Source of the DNA: DASQDN01 sp963833675
GTDB lineage: Bacteria > Acidobacteriota > Terriglobia > Bryobacterales > Bryobacteraceae
NCBI GenBank assembly: GCA_963833675.1
Contig: CAWHYW010000010.1
Coordinates: 1-64,000 of the forward strand
Direction of reading: 5' to 3'
DNA length: 64,000 bases
Below the pieces are notes generated by a model. It made no database searches. It saw only the letters and a list, made by a program, of their open reading frames with translations, and had not been told where the DNA came from. Numbering within the stretch: the first letter of the stretch is position 1; each line of letters begins with the position of its first letter. Positions 26,946 through 36,500 of this stretch are shown piece by piece. Both the position numbers and the translations under genes were made by a program.

Positions 26946-27485
26946 TCACCTCTTGCCGTAGCCCGTGAAAACGTAGTCGCTTGCCTTAGCCGCCGTGTGA
27001 CACGCGAACCCACACCCGGCGTCGTTCCCCTGCGGAGGCCTGCTGGCTGAGCTCGCTGGCCGGAAAGTGTCGGATGCCGCGTCGTAATCAAATGCGCCGT
27101 ATCCCCACCCACCGCTGTCGGCAAACCGCTTGCTGTCCTTAACCATGAAATCGATGTTCTGCAGGCTCCCCGGCACAGTGGCCCCGGGGAAAAATTCGTT
27201 CTGTTTCGGCCCCCAATGGATTTTAGCCATCCTGGCTCCGTCCGGTACAGCCTTACCGTTGGCTGGAATGCCGGCGCGATAGGCTGCGATCATCGCAGGA
27301 TTGCCGAGAATGACCGCTAACGCGCTTTCGCTGCGGCTAACACCCACGGCCTGCCAATCTTCGTAGCCTCTGAATTCAGAGAATGCTAACCCGCCCTGCA
27401 CCTTCACACTGTATTTGTCCTCGCTACCCGCGACCAGGCTCACCAGGACAATCAGCAACACGCCGGCTGACACTTGCTTCATCAT
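26946..27485 (-). CDS. Cytochrome P460-family protein
   Basis: Intact, 179 residues, with signal peptide (MMKQVSAGVLLIVLVSLVAG). GYEDWQAVGVSRSESALAVI, GNPAMIAAYRAGIPANGKAV, PDGARMAKIHWGPKQNEF and WGYGAFDYDA match the P460 fold. The heme-attachment site reads CGFACH, which is C-x3-C-H rather than C-x2-C-H, and DYVFTGYGKR closes the protein. P460 enzymes oxidise hydroxylamine or handle NO; cytochrome c'-beta relatives bind NO. It is exported and lies 44 bp upstream of the DUF4331 gene. Confidence 0.82.
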   Translation of the reverse strand: MMKQVSAGVLLIVLVSLVAGSEDKYSVKVQGGLAFSEFRGYEDWQAVGVSRSESALAVILGNPAMIAAYRAGIPANGKAVPDGARMAKIHWGPKQNEFFPGATVPGSLQNIDFMVKDSKRFADSGGWGYGAFDYDAASDTFRPASSASRPPQGNDAGCGFACHTAAKASDYVFTGYGKR

Positions 27486-27519
27486 TCGATTCTTCCTTCC
27501 GTGCCATCCAACGACTCGG

Positions 27520-28209
27520 CTATGCGGCCATTCGCGCCGCGAGCAGTTCCATCAGGCCCTTGGCCGCGGCCGTCGACGAGGCGGGGTTCTGTCCCGTAAG
27601 GATGCGCCCATCAACCACGATGAAGCTTTCCCAATCGGTACCCTTCTCATAAAGCGCTCCGATTCTTTTCAACTCATCCTCCACCAGGAACGGAACGACT
27701 TCTGTAAGTTGAACCGCGGCTTCCTCTCCGTTCGTAAAGCCGGTCACCCGCTTGCCCTTCAGGAGGAGCCCGCCCTGATACATCACGCGATGAAAAACGC
27801 CGGGGGAATGGCAGACCGCGGCGATCGGCTTGCCGGAGTTGTAGAAGGACTCGATCAGCGCGATGGAATCGGGATTATCGACCAGATCCCACATCGGGCC
27901 GTGACCTCCAACGTAGAAGATGGTGTCGAAATCCTCCGACCTTATCGCTGAGAGCTTCCGTGTTTCGGACAGCGCCTTCTGTGCCGATGGGTCCTGCTTG
28001 AATCGTGCCATGGGCGAAGTCTGATTTTCCGGCAGATCGCTTTTTGGATCGATTGGAGGCTGACCGCCTCGGGGCGAGGCGAGAGTGATTTCGACCCCTG
28101 CGTCTCGAAACACAAAATAGGGCGCAGCGAATTCTTCCAGCCAGAAGCCGGTCTTGCGGCCAGTGTTCCCTAATTGATCGTGGGATGTAAGCACCATCAG
28201 GATCTTCAT
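27520..28209 (-). CDS. DJ-1/PfpI-family (Hsp31-like) glutamine-amidotransferase-fold protein
   Basis: Intact, 229 residues. ILMVLTSHDQLGNTGRKTGF, WLEEFAAPYFVFRDAGVEIT and LASPRGGQPPIDPKSD are the first blocks. The nucleophile elbow GKPIAAVCHSPGVF holds the catalytic Cys, and GRILTGQNPASSTAAA closes the fold. The long insertion after the first strand places it with Hsp31/YhbO-type glyoxalase III or deglycase proteins that remove methylglyoxal. It is the first gene of a leftward group, next to an empty 400-bp divergent region. Confidence 0.83.
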   Translation of the reverse strand: MKILMVLTSHDQLGNTGRKTGFWLEEFAAPYFVFRDAGVEITLASPRGGQPPIDPKSDLPENQTSPMARFKQDPSAQKALSETRKLSAIRSEDFDTIFYVGGHGPMWDLVDNPDSIALIESFYNSGKPIAAVCHSPGVFHRVMYQGGLLLKGKRVTGFTNGEEAAVQLTEVVPFLVEDELKRIGALYEKGTDWESFIVVDGRILTGQNPASSTAAAKGLMELLAARMAA

Positions 28210-28617
28210 GTATCTTCCTTCCGTGGGCTGACTCTTGCCTGCCTGTCATCCCCATGCATGCGGGTCACCATGGCTAAGGATCTGAAAATAAGACGCGTGG
28301 GCGAGACCGGGGTGCGACGAGTGTCGGCGGGCCGACTCAACAGTTCGACGCGAGTGCTTCGCGTCAACGATCTACAGAATTCGAGATCTCCGGCGTTCTG
28401 CAATGTCTGATGTCGACGCTTCGACACGTGGGTTCGTCTTCGCCAAACCAGAACGCCCGTATCTGACAGAGCCCGCACGCTACGAAACTGGAATCAGAGA
28501 TGCCCAACGGTTTGGTACTCGGCACCATGGCTCCCACAAAGCTGTACTCGAGACCGCCGTTTCGACGTGCTAGTCGACTTGCACGATTATCCCGTATAGT
28601 TTGAGGAAAGGAATGTG
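28210..28617. promoter_or_regulatory. Divergent intergenic region
   Basis: About 400 bp between the leftward DJ-1-like gene and the rightward MOSC fusion gene, with no convincing ORF. Near the right edge a TATAGT box (28595-28600) precedes GAGGAAAGG and the ATG at 28618. No matching -35 at normal spacing or sigma-54 -24/-12 pair was found. Confidence 0.35.
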
Positions 28618-30370
28618 ATGGCGCAGCTTTTATCGATCAATGTCGGGCTCCCTCGCGACGTTGCATGGCGGGGAGAAGACGTCCACACGGCGATTTGGAA
28701 GCTGCCGGTTCAGCGCAGGATTGCAGTTCGCCGTCTGAATTTGGAAGGCGATGGGCAAGGGGATCTCGCGGGGCATGGGGGCGAACACCGGGCCGTGATG
28801 GTGTATCAAATGGAAGCATATCGGTACTGGGAATCTCACCTCGGCCGCAACGATTTCTCCTTTGGACAGTTTGGCGAAAATTTCACCGTAGCCGGCTTGC
28901 CTGATGATGAGGTTTGCATCGGCGATCGATACCGTATCGGGAGTGCGCTCTTCGAAGTCACCCAACCCCGCGTCACGTGCTATCGCGTGGGCATCAGAAT
29001 GGAACAGCCGGCAATGGCCGCTCTGCTCGTTTCACATCACCGGCCTGGCTTCTATCTTCGGGTGCTGGAGGAGGGTGAAGCCGGCGCCGGCGACGAGATC
29101 GTGAAGGTTGCCGAGGGCCCGGAACACCTCACGGTCGCGACGATTGATGGTCTGCTGTATCTGCCAAACCCGTCGCGCGAAGTACTCGAGCGGTCATTGC
29201 GTATTCCGGCACTCAGCCAAGGATGGAAGACATCTTTCAGCGCGCTGTTGAAACAGAAATTCCGGCGGCAGGGAATCCCGGGCTCAAGCCTTCTGCCGGC
29301 CCACCACCCGCCTGGCCGGGCTTTCGATCGTTACGCGTGGGTGGAGTGGACCGGGAGGCCGACAATGTCGTCTCGTTGTTTTTCGAGTCCACGGAAGGCT
29401 CCCCTTTGCCTGCGGCGTTACCTGGGCAATTTCTCGTCTTGAGGTTGCGCGCAAAACCGGACGGGCCGATGCTGCTTCGGAATTATTCGATGTCGGGGAT
29501 GCCGGGCGCAGTATCGTACCGAATCAGTGTGAAGAGAGAGTCCAATGGAGTCGTCAGCTCCTATCTTTACGATCACGTGAATGCGGGGGACGTGATGGAG
29601 GTGAGCGCGCCGCGCGGTGTTTTTGTGCTGAAATCAGCCGATACACCGGTGGTATTGCTCAGTGCCGGCATCGGGGCGACTCCCGTGCTTGCCATGTTGC
29701 ATGCGTTGTCCGCGGAGGCATCACCGCGGCAAGTTTGGTGGATTTACGGAGCGCGTAACCGGGCCGCCCACCCGTTTGCAAAAGAATCGCGCGGACTGCT
29801 GCGAACGCTGACCAACGGTCGAGGCCATGTTGTCTACAGTAAGCCGAATCCAGACGATCAACCCGGTGTGGATTACGATTCGGTTGGACACGTGGACACG
29901 AAGCTGCTTGACCGGCTGGCTGTGACTCGCGAAGCGGATTATTACTTGTGCGGCCCACCGTCGTTCCTACAACAACTGACCGAGGGCTTGAAGACATGGG
30001 GCGTGGAACCCTGCGCGAATCCACCGGAAGTCTTTGGGCAGGAGGCTTCGATCACGCCGGGGATTGCGCCATCCTCGCATCCGCCGGTTCATCCGCCCAC
30101 CGGCAAGCCTGGGCCGGGCCACTGGTTTCATTCGTACGAAGCGGGCTCACGGTTTCGTGGGATTCACGCTACACCAGCTTGCTTGAACTCGCGGAGGCAT
30201 GTGACGTACCGGTCCAGTGGTCCTGCCGTGTCGGGGTCTGCCATACGTGCGAGGGCGCACTGATCGGAGGAAGTGTTCAGTATGCGCCCGATCCATTGCA
30301 GCCCCCAGCCGCTGGGAATTTGCTCCTCTGCTGCTCCACGCCATCCGACGAGATCGAATTGGATCTGTAA
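28618..30370 (+). CDS. MOSC - ferredoxin reductase - [2Fe-2S] fusion oxidoreductase, frameshifted
   Basis: The N-terminal MOSC domain (about residues 1-215) shows DGQGDLAGHGGEHRAVMVYQ, YWESHLGRNDFSFGQFGENF and FEVTQPRVTCYRVGI with the MOSC cysteine. A ferredoxin-NADP reductase module follows: LLRNYSMSGMPGAVSYRISV (FAD), VVLLSAGIGATPVLAMLHAL (NAD), YYLCGPPSFLQQL. The C-terminal plant-type ferredoxin has CDVPVQWSCRVGVCHTCEGA and a last Cys in NLLLCCSTP, four iron ligands. Shifts lie near 29270 and 30110. Length is about 584 residues, normal for this MOSC-PDR fusion type. It probably passes electrons from NAD(P)H through FAD and 2Fe-2S to a MOSC-bound substrate such as N-hydroxylated compounds. 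Confidence 0.85.
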
Positions 30371-30411
30371 TTGATGCACGCCGAAGGAGCGCTTAGCGTA
30401 CTGTCGCGTCA

Positions 30412-30990
30412 TCAACCAGGTGGCTTGCTGTTCCATCCATGGAATGCCGACATCTCACCCGCATTCCAGGCGTCGCGGAGCCCAGGAGCACTGAGATCCC
30501 AGTCGGGGCGAATCGCGCGGGTCACTGCTCGCAAGTCGTGCCACAGGTCCGCGAGAGACGGCCGTCCCCAGAACCAATAGCCGTTATATATGCTGTGGAT
30601 GACGAGTCCCGGCTTGAGTACCAGGGTATGCGGAATCATGGGATTGTGTTCGGGGTCCGTATACTCTGCGATATCGAGGTCCTTCTGAACGGTTCTCGCG
30701 GGGTCGGAGAGGAAGGTCCACTGGGCGCCGAGCGAAGCGCGGAATTCCTGGAGCGTGTGGTGGTCATCGGTGGAGATCGTGGCTATCTGCGTGTATGCCA
30801 CTGCGATCTTCGGATAGAACCCGGCAAGTTCCAGATGCTGTTGGTGTTCCTTCGGGCAATAGTGCCCGCGCGAGAGCGTCAGAATGAGCGGGTCATCACC
30901 TTGCAGCGAGCTGAGGCTGCGCGGTGTTCCCGTATGATCGGGCAACCGGTAGTCGGGAAATACGGCCCCAGGCACGAGGTCAGTGCGCAT
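30412..30990 (-). CDS. Peroxiredoxin-like AhpC/TSA-family protein
   Basis: Intact, about 192 residues from MRTDLVPGAVFPDYRLPDH. The thioredoxin-fold site is LILTLSRGHYCPKEHQQHLE, with the peroxidatic-type Cys in HYCPKE. AYTQIATISTDDHHTLQEFR and FLSDPARTVQKDLDIAEYTD follow, a redoxin pattern. SRGHYCPKE is not the classical PxxxTxxC, so a redoxin-like thiol protein of uncertain activity is safer. It is encoded 25 bp downstream of the aldo/keto reductase gene on the same strand. Confidence 0.75.
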   Translation of the reverse strand: MRTDLVPGAVFPDYRLPDHTGTPRSLSSLQGDDPLILTLSRGHYCPKEHQQHLELAGFYPKIAVAYTQIATISTDDHHTLQEFRASLGAQWTFLSDPARTVQKDLDIAEYTDPEHNPMIPHTLVLKPGLVIHSIYNGYWFWGRPSLADLWHDLRAVTRAIRPDWDLSAPGLRDAWNAGEMSAFHGWNSKPPG

Positions 30991-31015
30991 ACTTGTGTTC
31001 CTTTCAGAGAATAGT

Positions 31016-31954
31016 TCAGACACGCCTTGGAATGAAACCCGGGCTGCCGGTCTTCACTACTTCATTGAACCTCTGTCTGGTCTGAATTCGATTGATTTCG
31101 TCAAACGCGTCTTCCGGAAGAGCGGAGATGTCGAAATTCTCTCGCGCGCGGGCCGCAGTTCTGGGCGTGGTAAGCAAAGCCGTGCCGCGCTGCACCGCCC
31201 AAGCCAACAGCACCTGTGCCGGCGTCTTTCCAACTCGTGCGGCAATTGCCGAAATGACTGGATCTTCGAGCGGCCCCGGCCTTATTCCGTGACCCAATGG
31301 CGCAAAAGCCAAAAACACAATGTCCTTCTCCTTGCAGAATTCCAGAAGCTCCGTTTCCGGCAGATACGGATGTGCTTCGACTTGGACCACGGCCGGCTTG
31401 ATTCTCGCGGATTCGTAGATGGGCAACAGTCCGTTCAAGCTGATGTCAGACAGTCCGATGGCCCGGCATCTGCCATGGTCCACGAGACTCTCCATCGCTC
31501 TCCAGGTCTCGAGCAAAGTCACGCCGCGGTCGTAAATGATATTGCCGTTTTGATCCCGCGGATCCTGCTCGTCCCCCGGTTGAAACGCAAATGGAGTGTG
31601 AATGAGATAGAGATCCAGATAGTCGAGCCCGAGTCTGTCCAGACTCGCCTCGAAAGCCGGTTCGACGCGCTCGGGCCGATGATTGGAGTTCCACAACTTT
31701 GTGGTAACAAAGATGTCTTCACGCGCAATCCCTCCAGCGGCAAGTCCTGCCTGCAACGCCTCGCCCACCTCACGCTCGTTCCGGTATCGTTCCGCACAAT
31801 CGAAGTGTCGAAATCCAGCTTCCAGCGCGTCTCTGGTAGCACTTATCGTCGCGGCTGCATCGGGAATCAGGGTGCCAAAGCCGAGTACGGGCATATGGCC
31901 GGCTCCGTGGTTGAGCGGCATTCTTTTAGTCCGAAAATCAGAAGATTCGATCAT
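31016..31954 (-). CDS. Aldo/keto reductase
   Basis: Intact, 312 residues. The catalytic tetrad is visible: Asp and Tyr in FRHFDCAERYRNEREVG, Lys in FVTTKLW and His in LDLYLIHTPF. NADPH contacts are in FNEVVK-type C-terminal text and PRTAARARENFDIS. It reduces aldehydes or ketones with NADPH. With the DJ-1-like and redoxin-like proteins it makes a carbonyl and oxidant detoxification set. The compact sigma-54 activator just upstream (31996-33017) is a candidate regulator. Confidence 0.88.
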   Translation of the reverse strand: MIESSDFRTKRMPLNHGAGHMPVLGFGTLIPDAAATISATRDALEAGFRHFDCAERYRNEREVGEALQAGLAAGGIAREDIFVTTKLWNSNHRPERVEPAFEASLDRLGLDYLDLYLIHTPFAFQPGDEQDPRDQNGNIIYDRGVTLLETWRAMESLVDHGRCRAIGLSDISLNGLLPIYESARIKPAVVQVEAHPYLPETELLEFCKEKDIVFLAFAPLGHGIRPGPLEDPVISAIAARVGKTPAQVLLAWAVQRGTALLTTPRTAARARENFDISALPEDAFDEINRIQTRQRFNEVVKTGSPGFIPRRV

Positions 31955-31995
31955 GATGACACGCGGTGCGTAGCCGCATCACCAGACACCGCGGA

Positions 31996-33017
31996 TTACG
32001 CCACGTCTCCGCAGTAGCTCGCGGCGGCATAGCAGCGTTCCGCCGCCAACTTCTGAACGGGGCGCGCGCCCGCGGATCGGCGTGTTTCGATTCCAAGCTT
32101 TCGCATCTTGTAAATCAGCGTAGTGCGCGGCAATCCGAGCCGGTTGGCCGCTCCGTCCTGCCCTCCGATCAGCCAGTCGGTTTGCTTCAATGTTTCCAGG
32201 ATATGCTCTCGATCCGCTTCGGCAAGCGTGCGCGAAGCGTTCTCGGAAAGCCGCTTTCACCGTTTGCTTCAGGCCCAATGGCAGACGCAGCACCGACCCG
32301 GGAGAAAAGAGCACCGCGCGTTCGATTAAATTCTGTAATTCGCGAATATTTCCTGGCCAGTCGTGCGCCTTGAGGACTGCCACCACTTCATCGGGAATCA
32401 AATCGATGGGCTTGTTGAGGAGGGCGGCAAATTTTTGCTACGAAGAACTCGGTCAGCGGCAAGATGTCCTGAAGCCGTTCCCGCAAGGGAGGCAGGAAGA
32501 GCGGAATGACGTTGAGCCGGTAGAATAGATCCGCCCGGAACAGCTTCTTAGCTCACGAGTTGCCCGATGATCCTGGTTTGTCGCCGCCACTACCCGCACG
32601 TTGACCTTGACGGTCTCGACACTGCCCAGACGTTCGAACTCCCGCTCTTGCAGGACGCGCAAGAGTTTCGGCTGAAGTTCGAGCGGCATGTCGCCGATCT
32701 CGTCCAGAAAAGCGTGCCCCCATCCGCTGTCTGCAAGCGTCCCTTTGCCGGCGCCCACGCGCCCGTGAAGGCGCCTCTTTCGTGGCCGAAGAGTTCGCTC
32801 TCCAGCAAGGCGGCGGGAATCGCCGCGCAGTTCAGGGCCATAAAGCGGTGGTTACGGCGAGGGCTAGCGTCGTGAATGGCTCTCGCAATCACTTCCTTTC
32901 CGGTGCCCGTTTCGCCCTGGATCAAGACAGCGGAGTCCACTGGCTGCAACCTCTCTCCACTTCGGTCAGCAGTGCCCGGAATTTCGGACTGGAACCAATC
33001 AAGTCTAAGGTCGTCAT
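31996..33017 (-). CDS. Compact sigma-54-dependent activator (AAA+ and Fis helix), frameshifted
   Basis: From MTTLDLIGSSPKFRALLTEV (33017) there is no receiver or sensory domain. AAA+ motifs follow: LIQGETGTGKEVIARAIH, ESELFGHERGAFTGA (the sigma-54 contact loop), LDEIGDMPLELQPKLLRVLQ, VNVRVVAATNQD, AHDWPGNIRELQNLIERAVL. A Fis helix is DGAANRLGLPRTTLIYKMRK. About 340 residues, like PspF. Three or four indels lie between 32220 and 32740. With no N-terminal control domain it may be constitutively active or controlled by a partner such as the STAS protein next to it. Confidence 0.8.
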
Positions 33018-33080
33018 AGCGTTGCTCCTTCACAACATTCGAGATCTGTTCGGCGTTCCTTCTGGTTGAACCGACGTGCG

Positions 33081-33344
33081 CTACGTTCGTGTTCTTTGTC
33101 GCGTGATCCACTCGCGGACGTATGGGTCGCAATTCACCAGCGAAATACCACCCGCTTCGCAATGGGCGAGAAAATCGATGCCGTCCTGACCAGTCAGAGT
33201 CACATCCTTGAGGTCGAGTGTGATCCGGCGGCCGTTCCCCTCCGCGGCGATGAGCCTCGCCAGTTCGGCGATATGCTCCTGGTCGATCCGCCCGCTCAAT
33301 GAAAGAACCACGTCGCCGTCCACCGTCCTCTGAATTCTTAACAT
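33081..33344 (-). CDS. Small STAS-domain protein
   Basis: 87 residues from MLRIQRTVDGDVVLSLSGRI. EHIAELARLIAAEGNGRRIT and LDLKDVTLTGQDGIDFLAHC match an anti-sigma-factor-antagonist (STAS) fold, with LTGQDGI at the position of the phosphorylatable loop (Thr rather than Ser-Ser). It is encoded 63 bp upstream of the compact sigma-54 activator on the same strand. A partner-switching role in regulating that activator is inferred from adjacency. Confidence 0.7.
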   Translation of the reverse strand: MLRIQRTVDGDVVLSLSGRIDQEHIAELARLIAAEGNGRRITLDLKDVTLTGQDGIDFLAHCEAGGISLVNCDPYVREWITRQRTRT

Positions 33345-33567
33345 TCGGATGATCTCCCGAAGGGGACCCACAATCACCGCACATCGCTTGACGGCAGTCC
33401 CTGTTAAATTCCTCGCCGTGTAGAGTGCAGCTAAAGGACCAGGGCAATTGATTGAAAACAGGGCGTTTTGGCGTCGCCGCGAGTTGACGAACTTCGTCAA
33501 TTGGCGAATTCGGTGCAAAGCCTATGTGGGTCCGGGTGCGATGAACAGCCCCGGGGCTCGGCCATCT

Positions 33568-36500
33568 TTAGGAGACCTGTCCCCTGAACTGATTCTTGTT
33601 GATCTTCAATGACTTGATCTTCGATTCCAGAGTGGTCCGGGGCATTCCGAGTTTGGCCGCGGCTCCGCCTTGACCGTACACGCGTCCGCCGCACTCGCGC
33701 AATGCGGCCTCAATCGCAGACCGCTCCTGAGCAGGGGTCCGGTTGAAGACGTTCGGCTGGACATGCACATGGAGTCGAAGCGGGTCGCCGGGAAAGCCAG
33801 CTCTCATCCACGGTGAATGTCTGTGTACTCGCTCACAATAACGGAACGTTCGATTACGTTTTGCAATTCACGAATGTTGCCAGGCCAGTCGTATGCCTGC
33901 AACAGATCCAGGCTCTTCTTGTCGATCGCTGTAAATGCCTGCTTGCTTTGCGCGCGTAGCGATTGCAGGAAATACGCGACCAGCAACAAGATGTCTTCTT
34001 TTCGTTCCCGCAAAGATGGCACCTCGATAGGAAACACATTCAGCCGGTAGAACAGATCCTGCGGAACGTCCCAAGCGATCGGCAGATTCAAGGTCGCGAT
34101 TGGTGGCGGCGATCACCCGAACATCGGCTCGAATGGGCCGGCTTCCTCCCACTCGCTCGAATTCCCGTTCCTGCAGCACCCGCAATAAGAGCAACCTGGG
34201 TTTCGGCCGGAAGTTCGCCCACCTCGTCCAAGGAAGAGGGTGCCTTTGTCGGCCAGTTCGAAGCGTCCCAGGCGACGCTGTGTTGCTCCCGTGAATGCGC
34301 CCTTCTCATGCCCAAACAATTCCGACGCGATCAGGTCACGCGGGATCGCGGCACAATTCACACTCACAAAGGCGTGTGAAGATCGCCGTGACCGCCGGTG
34401 GATGGCGCGCGCCACCAGTTCCTTGCCAGTGCCGGTCTCGCCGGTGATCAAGACGCTGGAATGGGTTGGCGCGACCTTGGATATGCGGGAAAGCACCTCG
34501 TTCAGCGGGGCCGAAGTTCCCACGATCTCCTCAAACATCGATGCCTTGTCAATTTCCTCGCGCAACGCAACGTTCTCGTCCTGGAGCCTTTGCTCCGCGA
34601 GCTTGAGTTCCTCGATATCGGTCCCCGCGGCATACCATCGCGTGATGCGCCCTTGCTCGTCTGACATCGGCCTCACGCGGTAGTGGAACCAGCGATACCG
34701 GCCGTCCTTTCTTTTGAGCCGCACTTCGTATTCAAACGGCGATCCGCTTCGGAGTTTGCCGGGGAGTTTATTGGCGACGAGTGCGGCGTCCTGGGGATGC
34801 AATACCTCTTGCAAATCAGCGTCCTGCCATTCCAAAGTAATGCCGTAATAGTCCAGCGACGCCCGATTCGTGTAGAGGCGCGCCCCCTCTGGCCCCAATT
34901 CGGTAATGTGCAGGGGCGAAAGGTCGAGAAGCTGCCGGGCTTCCTTCTCGCTTTGGCGGATCTTCTCTTCCGCCTTTTTGCCACGGTGACGTCCGTAATG
35001 GCCCCCACAAAGTCGAGGTTGCCGGTATACACTATGCGGCCAATGACGTGGACATGCTTGACTCTGCTATCCGGCATCAACAAACGATGTTCAATATCGA
35101 AATCCTTCTTTTCCCTGGTCGAATCTCGAGGGTCTGCCGAACAAAATCCTGTCGTCGGGATGAATTCGCTGGAACGCCAGGTCTAACGTAGCCCTGGTCG
35201 GTCGATCGTATTCAAGGATGTTGTAGTTTTCCTCCGACCAGTAGATCTCATCCGTGGCAACATTCCAGCCGAAACTGCCGGTGTGGCTTATCCTCTGCCC
35301 TTGCGCCAGGAAAGCTTCACTCCGTTGCAAGTCGGAATACAGGCGGCGTTGTCGAGCGAGATCGCGGCTTGCGAAGCCAGCAACCGCAGCACCGTAACCC
35401 GCTCCGGTGTGAAGACGCGCGGACTCAGGTTGTTCTCGAGATAGAGCGCTCCAAGAAGCTGGGTCTGTTTGACGATTGGCAGGCACAGGATGGATTTCGC
35501 GCGCTTCTCCGGACATATTCATCCTCTGAATACACATATCGGCCGAAGCGTCATCCAGGAGCACGGCCTGCTGCGTCCGGATCACATAATGCAGTGTGGC
35601 TTGGGGGAGATCGGAGGGCGTAACAGCCGCCTGTCGGACCATCACCTCGACGTTACCCGGGCTGGTCGCCGCCTCCGCTTCGATCGGGGCTCGCCGCCCG
35701 GAGCGTCGCCGGGAGGAGGATCAGCAGGCCCCGCTCCGCTCCGGCATGCTCAATGGCGGCGCGCATCAGTGTATGAATCAGCTTTTGCTGTTCGATTTCA
35801 CCGGATACTGCCTCCGAAACGCGGATGACAGTCGCCAGGTCAAGTTGCGCGACGGAGGCGAGAATCGTGCCCGCATCGGCTGAAGTTTTCGCTGTCCTGA
35901 TCTTTGGATACCGTTCCTCGAGTTCTCGGACCTTCGCGTCTGGCGCCCCAGCGCAGGTAGCAGTCACGAGCATCTCGCCAATAGACGTGCGCGATCTTCT
36001 TAAAACCTCGTGCCGAATAAAAGTGCGCGGCACACTCGTTGGAGACCGCCTCGCAATGTGCGAAGCCGTTGTCGTGTGCCGAACGGATTGCCACTTCGTA
36101 GGAATCTTCAGCGTCAAGCAGCCGCCCGTCCATACGCGCGATTTCCGCACTGACGAGCGCTGTTTTCGTTTCGAAATTTGCAGGGCAATGCTGCGCCCAT
36201 ATCTCGAGCTGTCGGTGATGGTCGCGAACCGCCGCAAAATGAATCTGCCCCTCTTCGGAAGAAGCTGAGTTCCAGGCGGCAGCATGCGCCAGGGCAGCAT
36301 AGAAGCGAAAATCACCGGTCTCCAACTGCGATGCGGCCGGCCAGAGCAAGAGATGTGCTTTTCGAGAAGCCTCAACAGCGGCGGCAAAGTCTCCGGCGAA
36401 AAATCTGCCCTGCAACTTTCGAGTCCAGTAGAAGAACTCGGCGAGCGCCAGGACCGGATTACCGGCAAGACGAGCTTCGGTCTCCGATTCGGAATAGTCG

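Noticed and set aside
28206..28478. Small ORF upstream of the DJ-1-like gene
   Set aside because: No ribosome site or family, Arg-rich, and it overlaps the start of the clear DJ-1-like gene.
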